Counted from the stretch's first letter, positions 25,235-33,980 are shown. The stretch: 64,000 bases of DNA from Bin127 sp965203505 (GCA_965203505.1 OZ241880.1:3035460-3099459), one strand, 5' to 3'. Program-made: numbers and translations. Notes: generated by a model not told the origin, from the sequence alone.

Positions 25235-25717
25235 TTACACCAACACCAACTCCGCCGTGACATCGATACTCCCGGAGATGCTCTTGTAGACCGGGCATGA
25301 GTTGGGGTGCACCCTCATCACTCGATCAATCGCATCCCGCTTTTCTTCCAATGTCGCTGGATCGACCTTCAGTTTGTAGGTGATGTGGATGCGCTTGATC
25401 ACCAATACGTTTCGTTCCTTCTCGATTTCGCCGACTGCTTCGGATTCGAGGTAGCCTTCGCCCGCCGGAATACCGCGCGCCTCAAGGGCGCCGCCAAACG
25501 TGCCGGTCATTCACCCGCTGGTTGCGGCCACTATGTAATCGAGCGTTGTCGCGTGGGGCTCCGAGATGTCCGGGCTAACGCCGTAATGTTCGGCGACCTC
25601 GGAATGAACGCCGAACTTTACCGGACCATCGATCGGCAGGTGCGCGATCCGGTACGGACCTTTAATCCGCTGCAAACTGATGAGGGAACGATACGCTACT
25701 GGGTCTTCAGTGGACAT
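25235..25717 (-). CDS. OsmC family peroxiredoxin, candidate selenoprotein (TGA at codon 69)
   Basis: A 160-residue OsmC/Ohr-superfamily protein if the in-frame TGA at 25513-25511 is read through. The part before it (MSTEDPVAYRSLISL to LDYIVAATSG) and after it (MTGTFGGALEARGIPAG to the end) are in the same frame, have no other damage, and fit one continuous OsmC domain. The TGA falls where this family has its reactive cysteine (AATSG-x-MTGTFG, normally GC). The second, resolving cysteine is intact in HPNSCPVYKS. OsmC proteins reduce peroxides, with the first Cys attacking the peroxide. A short hairpin with its loop 25-29 bases after the TGA could act as a bacterial SECIS. The start at ATG 25717 has GAAAGG seven bases upstream. 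The alternative is a nonsense mutation, which would make this a pseudogene. Confidence 0.75.
25477..25491 (-). promoter_or_regulatory. Candidate bacterial SECIS hairpin
   Basis: On the coding strand, GCGCC pairs with GGCGC around the loop CTTGA, starting 20 bases after the in-frame TGA. Outside it, CCGG (five to eight bases after the TGA) can pair with a second CCGG. The distance is in the usual range for bacterial SECIS elements, but the loop does not have a G in its first two positions as many known ones do. Confidence 0.4.
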
Positions 25718-25809
25718 GGCGAGCCTTTCTGAAAATCTTGAAACGACGGATTGCACTAGAATATCTCAACGCGTCAGCGCATAGCATGTGGACTTGATCA
25801 CTCGTTTCT

Positions 25810-26259
25810 ATGAACTTCTTTCGCATTCCGCCTGTCCCTCCGGTAATCTTCACCGTGGTCGCCGCAGTGATCCACAGCACCATCTGGGCTTTCGAACCCC
25901 TGACCGAGCCTTGGCACTTAATCAGCGGAGGCATCATCATCACCATCGCGATCATCATGTTCATCTCGTCGCTCGCTGCATTTCGTCGCCATCGCGAGAG
26001 TTTCGATATCCGCAAGAAGACCGAAAATTTGGTCACAGACGGGATCTATGCAACTTCGCGCAACCCGGCCTATCTGGCGATGATCATCGGCATATTCGGC
26101 ATCGGATGTGCAGCAAATTCGTTGGCGATAATGTTGGCCACCATGCCGTCATTTGCCATCTTCAACTGGTACACGATCCCGTGGGAAGAACGTCGCCTTC
26201 GCCGCACGCTCGGATCCACGTACGACGAATACACCCAGCGTGTGCGGAGATGGCTCTAG
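25810..26259 (+). CDS. Isoprenylcysteine carboxyl methyltransferase-like membrane protein
   Basis: 149 residues with about four hydrophobic segments. The C-terminal half holds the ICMT/PEMT signature: GIYATSRNPAYLAMIIG, a membrane hairpin, then PWEERRLRRTLGSTYDEYTQRVRRWL, where the Arg-Asn-Pro and Glu-Glu residues bind SAM. Bacterial members are of uncertain substrate (lipids or other small molecules). It converges with the prephenate dehydratase gene, with nine bases between the stops. Confidence 0.85.
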   Translation: MNFFRIPPVPPVIFTVVAAVIHSTIWAFEPLTEPWHLISGGIIITIAIIMFISSLAAFRRHRESFDIRKKTENLVTDGIYATSRNPAYLAMIIGIFGIGCAANSLAIMLATMPSFAIFNWYTIPWEERRLRRTLGSTYDEYTQRVRRWL

Positions 26260-26268
26260 ATAACCTGA

Positions 26269-27111
26269 TTAGAACGTTTCGGTGGCCACCGGATATGATC
26301 CCAGCACTTTGACTAGGGGCGCCAATTCGCGTAACCCTTCCAAAGTATCCGAAATATCTGGGTCCGCACGGTGGCCGATGAAATCAAGCAGGAAAACGTA
26401 GTTGCCGAGTTCGTCGCCAGTGGGACGAGATTCGATCTTCGTGAGGTTGATGTTCCGCCGTGCGAAAGGTTCTAACGCCTTATAAAGCTGCCCCGGCGTA
26501 TCTCGGTTCATGAAACTGAACGCTATGCTGGTCTTGTCGGAACCGGTCGGTTCATGATCTGCGTCCGCAAGAATCACGAACCGCGTGACATTGTTTTGGC
26601 GATCTTGGATACTAGAGCGGACCGCAGGCAGCCCGACAAGATCTGCTGCTCTCTGGGGGCCCACCGCGGCGACTTCACGAGGCCCGGTCCTGACGCTGTA
26701 AGCTGCTTCCACCGTGCTCGCAGTTCCGACTCTCACGGCGTCGGGTAGATTTGCGTCCAAGAACACGCGGCACTGAGACAGCGCTTCAGGTTTGGATCTC
26801 ACGATTTTGATTTCCGACAGATCGACACCCGGGTGAGCGATGAGACACTGTTCGATTCTGAGCAGCAATTCGCCCTTGATTTGAACGTTGGAAGACCCGA
26901 TCAGAAAATCCTCGATGTCGATAACAGCGCCGCCCACGCTGTTTTCGATTGGCGCTATCGCTTCATCCACCTCGCCATCTTCAAGCGCCCCCACTACGCG
27001 GTGCATTTCGGGGTAGCCAACTCGCTCCCAATCATCAGGTGCGTAGACATGACAAGCCTGGTCGGTGAAGGTGCCCTCGGGTCCGAGGTATGAGATCCGT
27101 TTAGATGACAA
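26269..27111 (-). CDS. pheA: Prephenate dehydratase
   Basis: 280 residues. It converts prephenate to phenylpyruvate in phenylalanine synthesis. The catalytic domain shows YLGPEGTFTDQA, APIENSVGGAV and the essential Thr-Arg-Phe in NNVTRFVIL. The C-terminal ACT domain (TSIAFSFMNRDTPGQLYKAL, LTKIESRPTGDELGNYVF) has the ESRP motif that binds phenylalanine for feedback control. There is no fused chorismate mutase. The start overlaps the end of the upstream TrkA-like gene by 11 bases, so translation is probably coupled. Confidence 0.95.
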   Translation of the reverse strand: MSSKRISYLGPEGTFTDQACHVYAPDDWERVGYPEMHRVVGALEDGEVDEAIAPIENSVGGAVIDIEDFLIGSSNVQIKGELLLRIEQCLIAHPGVDLSEIKIVRSKPEALSQCRVFLDANLPDAVRVGTASTVEAAYSVRTGPREVAAVGPQRAADLVGLPAVRSSIQDRQNNVTRFVILADADHEPTGSDKTSIAFSFMNRDTPGQLYKALEPFARRNINLTKIESRPTGDELGNYVFLLDFIGHRADPDISDTLEGLRELAPLVKVLGSYPVATETF

Positions 27112-27784
27112 AGGATGAGAATCTCTGGCCTGTCAGCACGTACGCTAGCTCATCCAATGCCTCTACCGGGCACGACGCGATGACTTCTTCGCCACCGAGA
27201 ATAACGGTGTCTTCATTTGGTACGAACGGAGAGCCGACGTTTGAAACTATAAGACTGATGATTATGCCGTAGGGTAGAGCCAAGTCCCGGAATCGGTTCC
27301 CGACCGACCGTGCGTTACGTGGAATCTTCATCGAAACCAGCTTTTCGTTACGATCGTTCAGCGTCATTAGTTCGACCATCGGGTGGTCAAGCAACGTTCC
27401 GGCGAGGTTGGCCAAAATGATGTCTGTTCTGCTCACGATGTTGTCTACGCCGGCCGCGAGGAACAGATTGGTATCGGTGCTGTCGTTGACGATCGCGATG
27501 ACGGTCTCGACGTTAAACGTGAACTTCGCGAGTTGGCACGAAGCGAGATTTACCGCATCGTCACCAGTCGTGGCGAGAAACGCGTCGCAACGGTTAATGC
27601 CTGCGCTGGAGAGCGTGAACTCCTCTGTAGCATCGCCCAGCATCCCGACGTTACCCAGGCTTTTCTGAACTTTGGCAATGCGTGCTTCATCGGTATCGAG
27701 CAGCAAAACTTCGTGACCTGCGTGAAGTTGCGAGTAAGCGCTTCGCGTGCCCAGCGCGCCTGCGCCGACAATCATGACGTACAT
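27101..27784 (-). CDS. TrkA/KtrA potassium channel regulatory protein
   Basis: 227 residues. N-terminal RCK/TrkA_N domain with the nucleotide loop MIVGAGALGTRSA and the ribose-binding Asp in LLLDTDEARI, then a C-terminal TrkA_C domain (LVSMKIPRNARSVGNRFRDL). Such proteins bind NAD(H) or ATP and gate TrkH/KtrB potassium transporters from the cytosol. It is one of three TrkA-like genes here. Its 3' end overlaps pheA. Confidence 0.88.
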   Translation of the reverse strand: MYVMIVGAGALGTRSAYSQLHAGHEVLLLDTDEARIAKVQKSLGNVGMLGDATEEFTLSSAGINRCDAFLATTGDDAVNLASCQLAKFTFNVETVIAIVNDSTDTNLFLAAGVDNIVSRTDIILANLAGTLLDHPMVELMTLNDRNEKLVSMKIPRNARSVGNRFRDLALPYGIIISLIVSNVGSPFVPNEDTVILGGEEVIASCPVEALDELAYVLTGQRFSSFVI

Positions 27785-27809
27785 ATCGGTTGATCCTAAG
27801 TCGCTGCCG

Positions 27810-28280
27810 CTATCGATTCTGGACGGCCGCTATAGCCTGCTCGGCAGCCACCATACCAATGTCGGATGTGTCTATCCCCATAGCGTCGCGCAGATTAGTC
27901 AGCGCGAGTGTATACGGGTTGATGGCGTGGATACCGAATCGCTCGTAGATCTTGCTTAACGCCTCGTTGGTCACCACGGCAACCACGTTCTCGACACCGT
28001 AGGTCAATTTCGCTTTAAGAGCGGCCAGACCATTCTCGGCCGGCGTACGAAGCGCCGCGATAAACATGTCGGCGCCTCGAATATCCATAGCGATCATCGT
28101 CTCATCAAGAGTTGGTTGGGCTTCGAGCACATCAACGTTGGGGCGGGCTAAGAGATGGCCGGGGAAAGACCGCAAGTGTCGACCTTCGGCTTCGACGATC
28201 AATACCTCATGGCCAGATTCGCTGAGGATGTTTGCCATCACGATACCTAGACGATCGTGACCTGCGATTATGACTCTCAT
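27810..28280 (-). CDS. TrkA_N-only (RCK-like) protein
   Basis: 156 residues with a complete nucleotide-binding domain (VIIAGHDRLGIVMANIL, VLIVEAEGRHL, AALRTPAENGLAALKAK) but no TrkA_C domain. The loop is GHDRLG in place of the usual GxGxxG, so nucleotide binding may be altered or lost. Position between full-length TrkA genes and the USP gene suggests it modifies the same transporter. It could also be a degenerating copy, though the frame is clean. Confidence 0.8.
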   Translation of the reverse strand: MRVIIAGHDRLGIVMANILSESGHEVLIVEAEGRHLRSFPGHLLARPNVDVLEAQPTLDETMIAMDIRGADMFIAALRTPAENGLAALKAKLTYGVENVVAVVTNEALSKIYERFGIHAINPYTLALTNLRDAMGIDTSDIGMVAAEQAIAAVQNR

Positions 28281-28342
28281 TGGTTCAATTGTCGGCAGAC
28301 GTAATTAGCCAGACGGATTCTTGTTTTCACATTATCTGCGAA

Positions 28343-28828
28343 TCAAATCAAGTGCGCTACGCCGCGAGGAGCACGTGAATCCGCCCGGTCGGCTTCGGTG
28401 TCGAAACCAAGTACGCTGGTACGGTGCAGTACAACCGCGCAAGGCGCGTTGGTCAGCAAGTACTCCGAGTCTGGATCGATCAATTTCGTGCCAAACGACG
28501 TCAACACCCTGACCCCGGCTACTATCGCTTCGGCTCCGTAGTCTAAAGCTTCGCGAATCAACACGGGAGCTATCGACCGCGACTGCAAGATTATGCCGCG
28601 TGTTTCGCCGCGGATCCCTGCGGCTTGTTCGGCGTTCTGCAACACTCGTTCGGCATGCCTTTGAACTTGTGGATCTGGGTCATCCATGGCCTGGCGTCTG
28701 TCAACCACGATCACGTAGACGAACCGAATGCTACGGTTGTTACCTGTTAGTTGACTGACCGCGGTGCCAATCACGCCTTCGTCCGTCTCATCGCCGCGGA
28801 CTAGACACATTACGCGAGAGTACGTCAT
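28343..28828 (-). CDS. Universal stress protein (UspA) family
   Basis: 161 residues: N-terminal strand RVMCLVRGDETDEGVIGTA, middle QRHAERVLQNAEQAAG, and C-terminal DYGAEAIVAGVRVLTSFGT followed by SEYLLTNAPCAVVLH, the usual end of the USP fold. The ATP-binding G2xG9xGS motif is not well kept (VRVLTSFGTKL), so it may not bind ATP. The start overlaps the stop of the upstream TrkA gene (ATGA), showing coupling to potassium transport. Confidence 0.78.
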   Translation of the reverse strand: MTYSRVMCLVRGDETDEGVIGTAVSQLTGNNRSIRFVYVIVVDRRQAMDDPDPQVQRHAERVLQNAEQAAGIRGETRGIILQSRSIAPVLIREALDYGAEAIVAGVRVLTSFGTKLIDPDSEYLLTNAPCAVVLHRTSVLGFDTEADRADSRAPRGVAHLI

Positions 28829-29484
28829 CCGGCCAGATCATCCACTAGGTCTTTATCGCCTGCGACGATAATTTCATCGGAATCACGTGCTCGTTCGTCG
28901 AGACTAGGTACCAATCTTGCGTTGTCGTCGCGGATCAACGCGAGGACCGACAGGTGGTTTTGGTCGCGGAACTCGGTGAATCCCGCTTCGCGGAGCGTCT
29001 TGTTGTGAAATTGGTCAGGCACGGCGACCCGGCTTATGCCTTGCGCGGCACCAAGCGAGATGTACTCCGCCACGTTGGGTGTGAAAAGCGTCTGAGCCAA
29101 CCTTAATCCCGCTTCTTCTTCAGCGTTGATGATCCTGTGACAACCGATGCGCTGCAAGGTCTCTTCGTGCAATCGGTTACGGGCGCGGGCGACGACCATC
29201 GGAATGTTCAAGGACATGAACAAAACCGCCGTCATGATGCTGGATTCGACGTTGCGCCCGATCGCCACGATTGCGACATCGAAATTCTCCACTCCTAGAT
29301 CTCGCATCAGCACTTCATCTGTTACGTCGCCAGCAACGGAATACGTCACACGGCCGATCAGGTTTTGAATACGACCTTGATCGCTGTCGATCGCCAAAAC
29401 GTCATGCCCCAGTTGAAACAGCGAGGTCGCGACTTGCGACCCGAATCGGCCTACGCCTGCTACGACTATGTTTTGACCTGCCAT
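28825..29484 (-). CDS. TrkA/KtrA potassium uptake regulatory protein
   Basis: 219 residues with full RCK layout: VVAGVGRFGSQVATSLFQLG with the GxGxxG loop, VLAIDSDQGRIQNL with the ribose-binding acid, and a C-terminal TrkA_C domain (VAVPDQFHNKTLREAGF). It is encoded just downstream of the TrkH-like gene (47-base gap) and is the most likely direct partner of the channel. The next gene (USP) overlaps its stop. Confidence 0.9.
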   Translation of the reverse strand: MAGQNIVVAGVGRFGSQVATSLFQLGHDVLAIDSDQGRIQNLIGRVTYSVAGDVTDEVLMRDLGVENFDVAIVAIGRNVESSIMTAVLFMSLNIPMVVARARNRLHEETLQRIGCHRIINAEEEAGLRLAQTLFTPNVAEYISLGAAQGISRVAVPDQFHNKTLREAGFTEFRDQNHLSVLALIRDDNARLVPSLDERARDSDEIIVAGDKDLVDDLAG

Positions 29485-29531
29485 GACTTGGATGCCGCTT
29501 CTGAGTGGCGATCGCTACGGCTGTTGAAGCG

Positions 29532-30995
29532 TCAACCGATTCTAACCTCTTCGGTCGGAAGAGCGAATCTATCATCGGTCTGGCGCCCCGCCATCAGCAG
29601 CGCGAGTGACAACGGCCCGAACCTGCCAAGGAACATCGAAACAATCACGATGACCTGCGTAGGAGCGTTCAAGTCTGGCGTGATGCCAGTGGATAACCCG
29701 ACTGTGGCAGCCGCTGACACCACTTCGAAAAAGACGTCGCGAAACTGTAGGTCGGATTGTGTCTGCAATGCCAAATACGCCACGAAGACAACGATCGCGG
29801 CAGCGATGGCCGCCACCACCAAGGCCCGTTGTACCGTAAACGGCGGAATCTGACTCCGAAAAAGGTTGGTTGCTGATCGACCGGTCATTGTCGCGATAGT
29901 CGCGAACACTATCACCATGAACGTGTTCACCTTGATCCCGCCCCCGGTGGTGCCCGAGACTCCGCCGATGAACATCAAAACCTCAGTGGAAAAGTCGGTC
30001 GAGCTAGAAACATCACCGTAGTCGATCACCGCGAACCCTGATGATCGAGTCGTCACTGAATGGAATATCGCATCGGAGAACTTTTGAAACATGCTTCCGT
30101 TGCCGGAAGTCGCTAAGTTTCCCCATTCTCCCACGGCGTAAGTCGCGAAACCAACGAGAAATAGGAATATCGAGCCGATCAAAACAAGTTTGCTGTCGAG
30201 TCGCAACAATGCGAACCGTTTCTTGCGCCAAATGTCGCTCCAAAACAGGTAACCTGTGCTTCCAGCGAAAATCAGTACCGCGAAGACAAACAGCGTGAAG
30301 TAATCGGCGCCGAAGCCGATCAGACTTCCCCCGCCGGCGACGTTATCCGGCAAGATTTCAATACCAGCGTTATTGAACGCGGATACGCCGTGGAAAAGCC
30401 CTAACCAGAGCGATTGCCAAAACCCGAAACCCTCCCAAATGTTCCGGACGAATGTCCAGTACAACCACAAGACGATGAAACCGACGAATTGCAACGCAAC
30501 GGCGAAAACCACGATGTTCCGCACCAAAACGGTGATACCTCCCAACTGACCGCCGCCGAGCCCCTCGCGCACTATCAACCGGTTCTGCAGCCCTAGTTCC
30601 TGACCGACCAAAATTATCAGGAACGCTGCACCCGTCATGAACCCTAGACCGCCGATGAATATCAACGACAGAATCACCGCTTGACCGAACAACGTCCAGT
30701 GGTCGAGGGTGTCAACCGTTACCAGACCTGTCACTGTCACCGCCGATGAGGCTGTGAAGAGGCACGTAAGAAAACTGGCGACTCCAGGCTCTTCGCTCGA
30801 TATCGGTAGCATCAGTAAACCCGTACCGATCGCGTCGATGATCAGGAATCCGTAGATCAGCGACATGGGCGACGTCAAACCGCGCACCGAAATCGTTCGG
30901 GGTGCTACGGGGATGTCGGCGGGCGATGTTTCTGCTGAACGAGGGACTCGAACCGCTTGATCGCCGATACGTTCTCGCGAGTCGCGCGCAGCCAT
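29532..30995 (-). CDS. TrkH/KtrB potassium transporter
   Basis: About 487 residues in four membrane-pore-membrane repeats. The four filter regions are seen at SAVTVTGLVTVD, VSAFNNAGIEIL, SVTTRSSGFAVID and AAATVGLSTGIT, each with the required Gly. The N-terminal 40 residues are cytosolic. It imports K+ under control of the TrkA-like proteins downstream. The ATG at 30995 is preferred to a TTG two codons upstream. The operon order is trkH, trkA, usp, trkA_N, trkA, pheA. Confidence 0.92.
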   Translation of the reverse strand: MAARDSRERIGDQAVRVPRSAETSPADIPVAPRTISVRGLTSPMSLIYGFLIIDAIGTGLLMLPISSEEPGVASFLTCLFTASSAVTVTGLVTVDTLDHWTLFGQAVILSLIFIGGLGFMTGAAFLIILVGQELGLQNRLIVREGLGGGQLGGITVLVRNIVVFAVALQFVGFIVLWLYWTFVRNIWEGFGFWQSLWLGLFHGVSAFNNAGIEILPDNVAGGGSLIGFGADYFTLFVFAVLIFAGSTGYLFWSDIWRKKRFALLRLDSKLVLIGSIFLFLVGFATYAVGEWGNLATSGNGSMFQKFSDAIFHSVTTRSSGFAVIDYGDVSSSTDFSTEVLMFIGGVSGTTGGGIKVNTFMVIVFATIATMTGRSATNLFRSQIPPFTVQRALVVAAIAAAIVVFVAYLALQTQSDLQFRDVFFEVVSAAATVGLSTGITPDLNAPTQVIVIVSMFLGRFGPLSLALLMAGRQTDDRFALPTEEVRIG

Positions 30996-31081
30996 TTTCA
31001 ATGTGTCAATTGCGGTTGTGAAGTCTAGATTGCCAACATTCTAGGGTAAGTGTTGATCCCTTTGGTTCGACACACACCCGG

Positions 31082-31894
31082 CTATCCCACCGAACGAATG
31101 GCGCGCTCCGCCGAACGCAACAAGGTTATGTGGTCATAGGAATTCAGGTGGCTCGCCAAAACCGAGCTTGAAGTGTCTACGGACAAACTTTCGGCGAACT
31201 CGACCATTCTTGGAACGGCGCGCACTACGTTGTCGACGATCGTTATCGAAGCATCGCGAGACGTTCGAGAGAGAGGGTTCAGATCAACAACGATCACCGA
31301 TTTTCCGGCAGCGCGCAGCGCACCACAGCGATCACCGTCCTCTAGAGGGACGAACACCACGTCCGCTACTGCAATGCCGTCAGGATTGACGTGTCGGCGT
31401 CCGCTACTAATTCCCTCAATCACGGCGCCAAAACTCGGCTGCAATACCTCGCCACTACCAAACCGTTCCAAGTGGTCTGAGATCGCCTGGACCCTCGACT
31501 CACTACGGTGGAATATGTTGATCTCGAGCGGGGCTTTGACGACATTTGACAATTTCACCAATTCGCCCGGTACCAACGCGGCCGTGTTTCCGTTAACCGA
31601 AATGACGGGGTGTTCCGCCAACATCAATGCCGCGACAGAAGCTTTAATCGCGGTTTCGGCGAAACAACGAGTGCGTTCTCCGATCAGGTAGTCATACGCC
31701 TCTCCGCGTCCGTGCGCTATCAGGCCGTGCTGTGAAGTGACGCCCGTGCGCACGCCTTCCACCAATCGTTCACGAATTCTGAGCGATTCTGCTCTAGGAT
31801 GGGTTTCCGGAACCAGTTCCGCTCCCGCATCTGTCAGGTTGGCCGACAAGTTTTGATTTTCGTCTTCAAACGAGCGCAATTGGTCACCGTCCAA
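31082..31894 (-). CDS. 4-phosphopantoate--beta-alanine ligase (archaeal-type phosphopantothenate synthetase)
   Basis: 270 residues. The sequence matches the PF02006 family used by most archaea for CoA synthesis: THPRAESLRIRERLVEGV, GLIAHGRGEAYDYLIGE, PVISVNGNTAALVPGELV, LEINIFHRSESRVQAI, GIAVADVVFVPLEDGDRCGAL, VIVVDLNPLSRTSRDASITIVDNVVRAVP. It joins 4-phosphopantoate with beta-alanine using ATP, in place of bacterial PanC plus pantothenate kinase. The first 25 residues are not conserved and the true start may be downstream. No pantoate kinase gene lies in the window. Confidence 0.87.
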   Translation of the reverse strand: MDGDQLRSFEDENQNLSANLTDAGAELVPETHPRAESLRIRERLVEGVRTGVTSQHGLIAHGRGEAYDYLIGERTRCFAETAIKASVAALMLAEHPVISVNGNTAALVPGELVKLSNVVKAPLEINIFHRSESRVQAISDHLERFGSGEVLQPSFGAVIEGISSGRRHVNPDGIAVADVVFVPLEDGDRCGALRAAGKSVIVVDLNPLSRTSRDASITIVDNVVRAVPRMVEFAESLSVDTSSSVLASHLNSYDHITLLRSAERAIRSVG

Positions 31895-32030
31895 ACTCGT
31901 CGGAGGCTACGGGGTAGACGTTGAACATTCCAGATACCGCTGAAACGATTGGTGCTCGCCGGAGCGAGGCAGGACGCGCTGGAAATTCCCACGATGCGCG
32001 ATTACCGCAGCAAGGGGCGAGGACCCCGGT

Positions 32031-32492
32031 TCAGACCTCTTTAGTGTAGACCTTGAAGTGCGCGTCCGAGAAACCGTTGCGGGACAAGAACGTCGCGTCG
32101 CGTTCGTCTTCATCCAACAGCACTGAAAATATGGTTTCGATGTCGTCAGCCCTGGCCTTTTCCGTCAGAGCTTCCACTAGCCGCGATCCGATGCCCATGC
32201 GACGGTAATCCGGGTGAACAGCCATCGCAACTATTCGCACTCCCGGCGGCAAACCGTAAGTTGAAGACTGCCGTTCAGACATCAGGAACGCCACGATTTG
32301 TCGGTCGCGTTCCGGGTCCACCGCCACGAAGCATCCCCAAGGTACGTACTCGAGAGAATCGAGGGCGATAATCTCCAATACGCGACCGACGTATTGATCC
32401 CAGGTCAGCGAACGGTCCGGACCTCGAATTTCTTGGTCAAGTAGTAAGACGCTCTCAGCGTCTCCTTGCTGCAACTCGCGGATCTCAATCAT
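32031..32492 (-). CDS. GNAT family N-acetyltransferase
   Basis: 153 residues. The acetyl-CoA motif A is VRIVAMAVHPDYRRMGIGSRLVEAL, with the R-x-x-G-x-G loop. The N-terminus IRELQQGDAESVL and the C-terminus FLSRNGFSDAHFKVY are typical of RimI-like members. The acceptor is unknown. Its start lies one base after the stop of the upstream dehydrogenase gene, so the two are an operon. Confidence 0.88.
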   Translation of the reverse strand: MIEIRELQQGDAESVLLLDQEIRGPDRSLTWDQYVGRVLEIIALDSLEYVPWGCFVAVDPERDRQIVAFLMSERQSSTYGLPPGVRIVAMAVHPDYRRMGIGSRLVEALTEKARADDIETIFSVLLDEDERDATFLSRNGFSDAHFKVYTKEV

Positions 32493-32493
32493 T

Positions 32494-33462
32494 TCAATTC
32501 ACAATGTTTTGCGGTGAACCACGCAGGAAAGCCAACGTATTCTCGACGACGCCTTGGTTGAGCAGATCCAATCCCTCTGGCGTCATGTCCGCGATGTGAG
32601 GTGTGAGAATGACTTGCTCGCATTTCGTGATGGCACTACCTGCCGGCAGCGGCTCATTCTCGAAAACGTCAAGAGCTGCCCCGGATAAATGACCAGAATT
32701 CAGAGCTGCGACCAACGCTTCTTCGTCGACGATGGGACCACGTGCAACGTTAACCAAAATCGCTTCCGGCTTCATCAATGCGATCTCACGGGCTCCGATC
32801 ATCTTCTCCGAATCGGGGGTCAGTTTGGTGTGAATCGTGACCACATCCGATTGAGCAAGTAGTTCGTCTAATTCCAAGTAACGGACCCCCAACTTTTCAG
32901 CTCTCTCATCCGATGGATTGAAGGTGTACGCAACTACGTTCATGCCGAAGGCATTACACATCCGTGCCATCTCGGCACCGATGTTGCCAGTCCCGATGAT
33001 GCCGACGGTTTTATCGCTTAGGAAGACGCCGTCCTGCTTGACCCACTCGCCCTGCCGCGTCATTTCCGTATACCAAGCCGCTCGTTTCGCGGCGGCGAAC
33101 ATCAGACCAAAGGCGTGTTCTGCGACCACGGGTGCCGTCTTGCCAGGAATATTTGAGACTGTGATCCCGCGTTCCCGCGCCGCGTCCAAATCTATCGAGT
33201 CGGTGCCGATACCGCAAACGGAGATGAAACGCAGCTCCGGCAGAAGTTCGAAAGAGTCTTCGCGCCACTCGAGATAACTGCGCGAATTAATGATCGCAGT
33301 CGCGCCTTGGGCGCGTTCGATCTGCAAATCGAAACTGTCTGCTCTAGTTGGAAAAATCTTCAGATCCGCAACGGCTTCGAGTTCCGTCATACGCGGTGAA
33401 CCTTGGCACTGCGCCGGATCGTCAGATGGAACGACGACAAGCGGTCTATCTTGGTTGGGCAT
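32494..33462 (-). CDS. D-isomer-specific 2-hydroxyacid dehydrogenase
   Basis: 322 residues. The NAD-binding loop is GTGNIG in VGIIGTGNIGAEMARMCNAFG. Catalytic residues are Arg in VNVARGPIVDEEAL, Glu in FENEPLP and His in LTPHIADMT. The sequence after the His fits phosphoglycerate or glyoxylate/hydroxypyruvate reductase-like enzymes, but no regulatory domain is present. I chose ATG at 33462 (MPNQDRPLVVVPSD); longer frames upstream are Arg-rich and non-conserved. It differs clearly from the gene at 4930. Confidence 0.88.
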   Translation of the reverse strand: MPNQDRPLVVVPSDDPAQCQGSPRMTELEAVADLKIFPTRADSFDLQIERAQGATAIINSRSYLEWREDSFELLPELRFISVCGIGTDSIDLDAARERGITVSNIPGKTAPVVAEHAFGLMFAAAKRAAWYTEMTRQGEWVKQDGVFLSDKTVGIIGTGNIGAEMARMCNAFGMNVVAYTFNPSDERAEKLGVRYLELDELLAQSDVVTIHTKLTPDSEKMIGAREIALMKPEAILVNVARGPIVDEEALVAALNSGHLSGAALDVFENEPLPAGSAITKCEQVILTPHIADMTPEGLDLLNQGVVENTLAFLRGSPQNIVN

Positions 33463-33551
33463 CACTCCGAGTTCCAAATGATTGGGGGCGTCCGCCGATC
33501 GTTTCCTTGGAACACTGTGAACGGGCGCCCTAGTTGTGAGCGTGTTTAGGC

Positions 33552-33941
33552 TTAGACGCGTTGTTCGTCTTCGGCCTGCGGTGCCGACTCGAATTCGGCC
33601 ATCACGGGAACGCCATCGTCGTCTGACGCGTTCCTTCCAACTCGTTGCCGCAATGAGGACGCGACGCTCGCGGCATCGGCCCGAATCTCTTCCAGACGTT
33701 GACTCGTCGCATCGAGCAGGTCTTCCATCTGTTCCCGCGCCGTGCCGGTCCGGTCCATGAACTGCTCTCGAGCCGACCCGGTGCGATCCCACAACTGTTC
33801 GCGTGCACTGTCTGTCCTATCCAGCAGGTCAGCGCGCATTTCGGAACCCGATTTCGGTGCCACTAGTATGCCTACAGCGAATCCGGCGATACCGCCTAGG
33901 ATCACGCCAGCGAGAAAGCTATCTCCACTTCCATTTGCCAC
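33552..33941 (-). CDS. YtxH-like membrane protein with 11-residue repeats
   Basis: 129 residues. One N-terminal membrane helix FLAGVILGGIAGFAVGILVAP followed by KSGSEMRADL is the YtxH-domain (PF12732) pattern. Then come three 11-residue repeats DRTDSAREQLW, DRTGSAREQFM and DRTGTAREQME, which form an amphipathic hendecad helix, and an acidic tail. Family members are linked to stress, but their function is not settled. It lies next to another small membrane protein gene. Confidence 0.8.
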   Translation of the reverse strand: MANGSGDSFLAGVILGGIAGFAVGILVAPKSGSEMRADLLDRTDSAREQLWDRTGSAREQFMDRTGTAREQMEDLLDATSQRLEEIRADAASVASSLRQRVGRNASDDDGVPVMAEFESAPQAEDEQRV

Positions 33942-33980
33942 GATCTATCTCCATTTCTTTTTCTAGGTAAGCGTTGACAC

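Noticed and set aside
25235..25756. Two separate small genes at the OsmC locus
   Set aside because: The halves are in the same frame and each is only part of one OsmC domain; a TGA at the Cys codon or a nonsense mutation explains it better.
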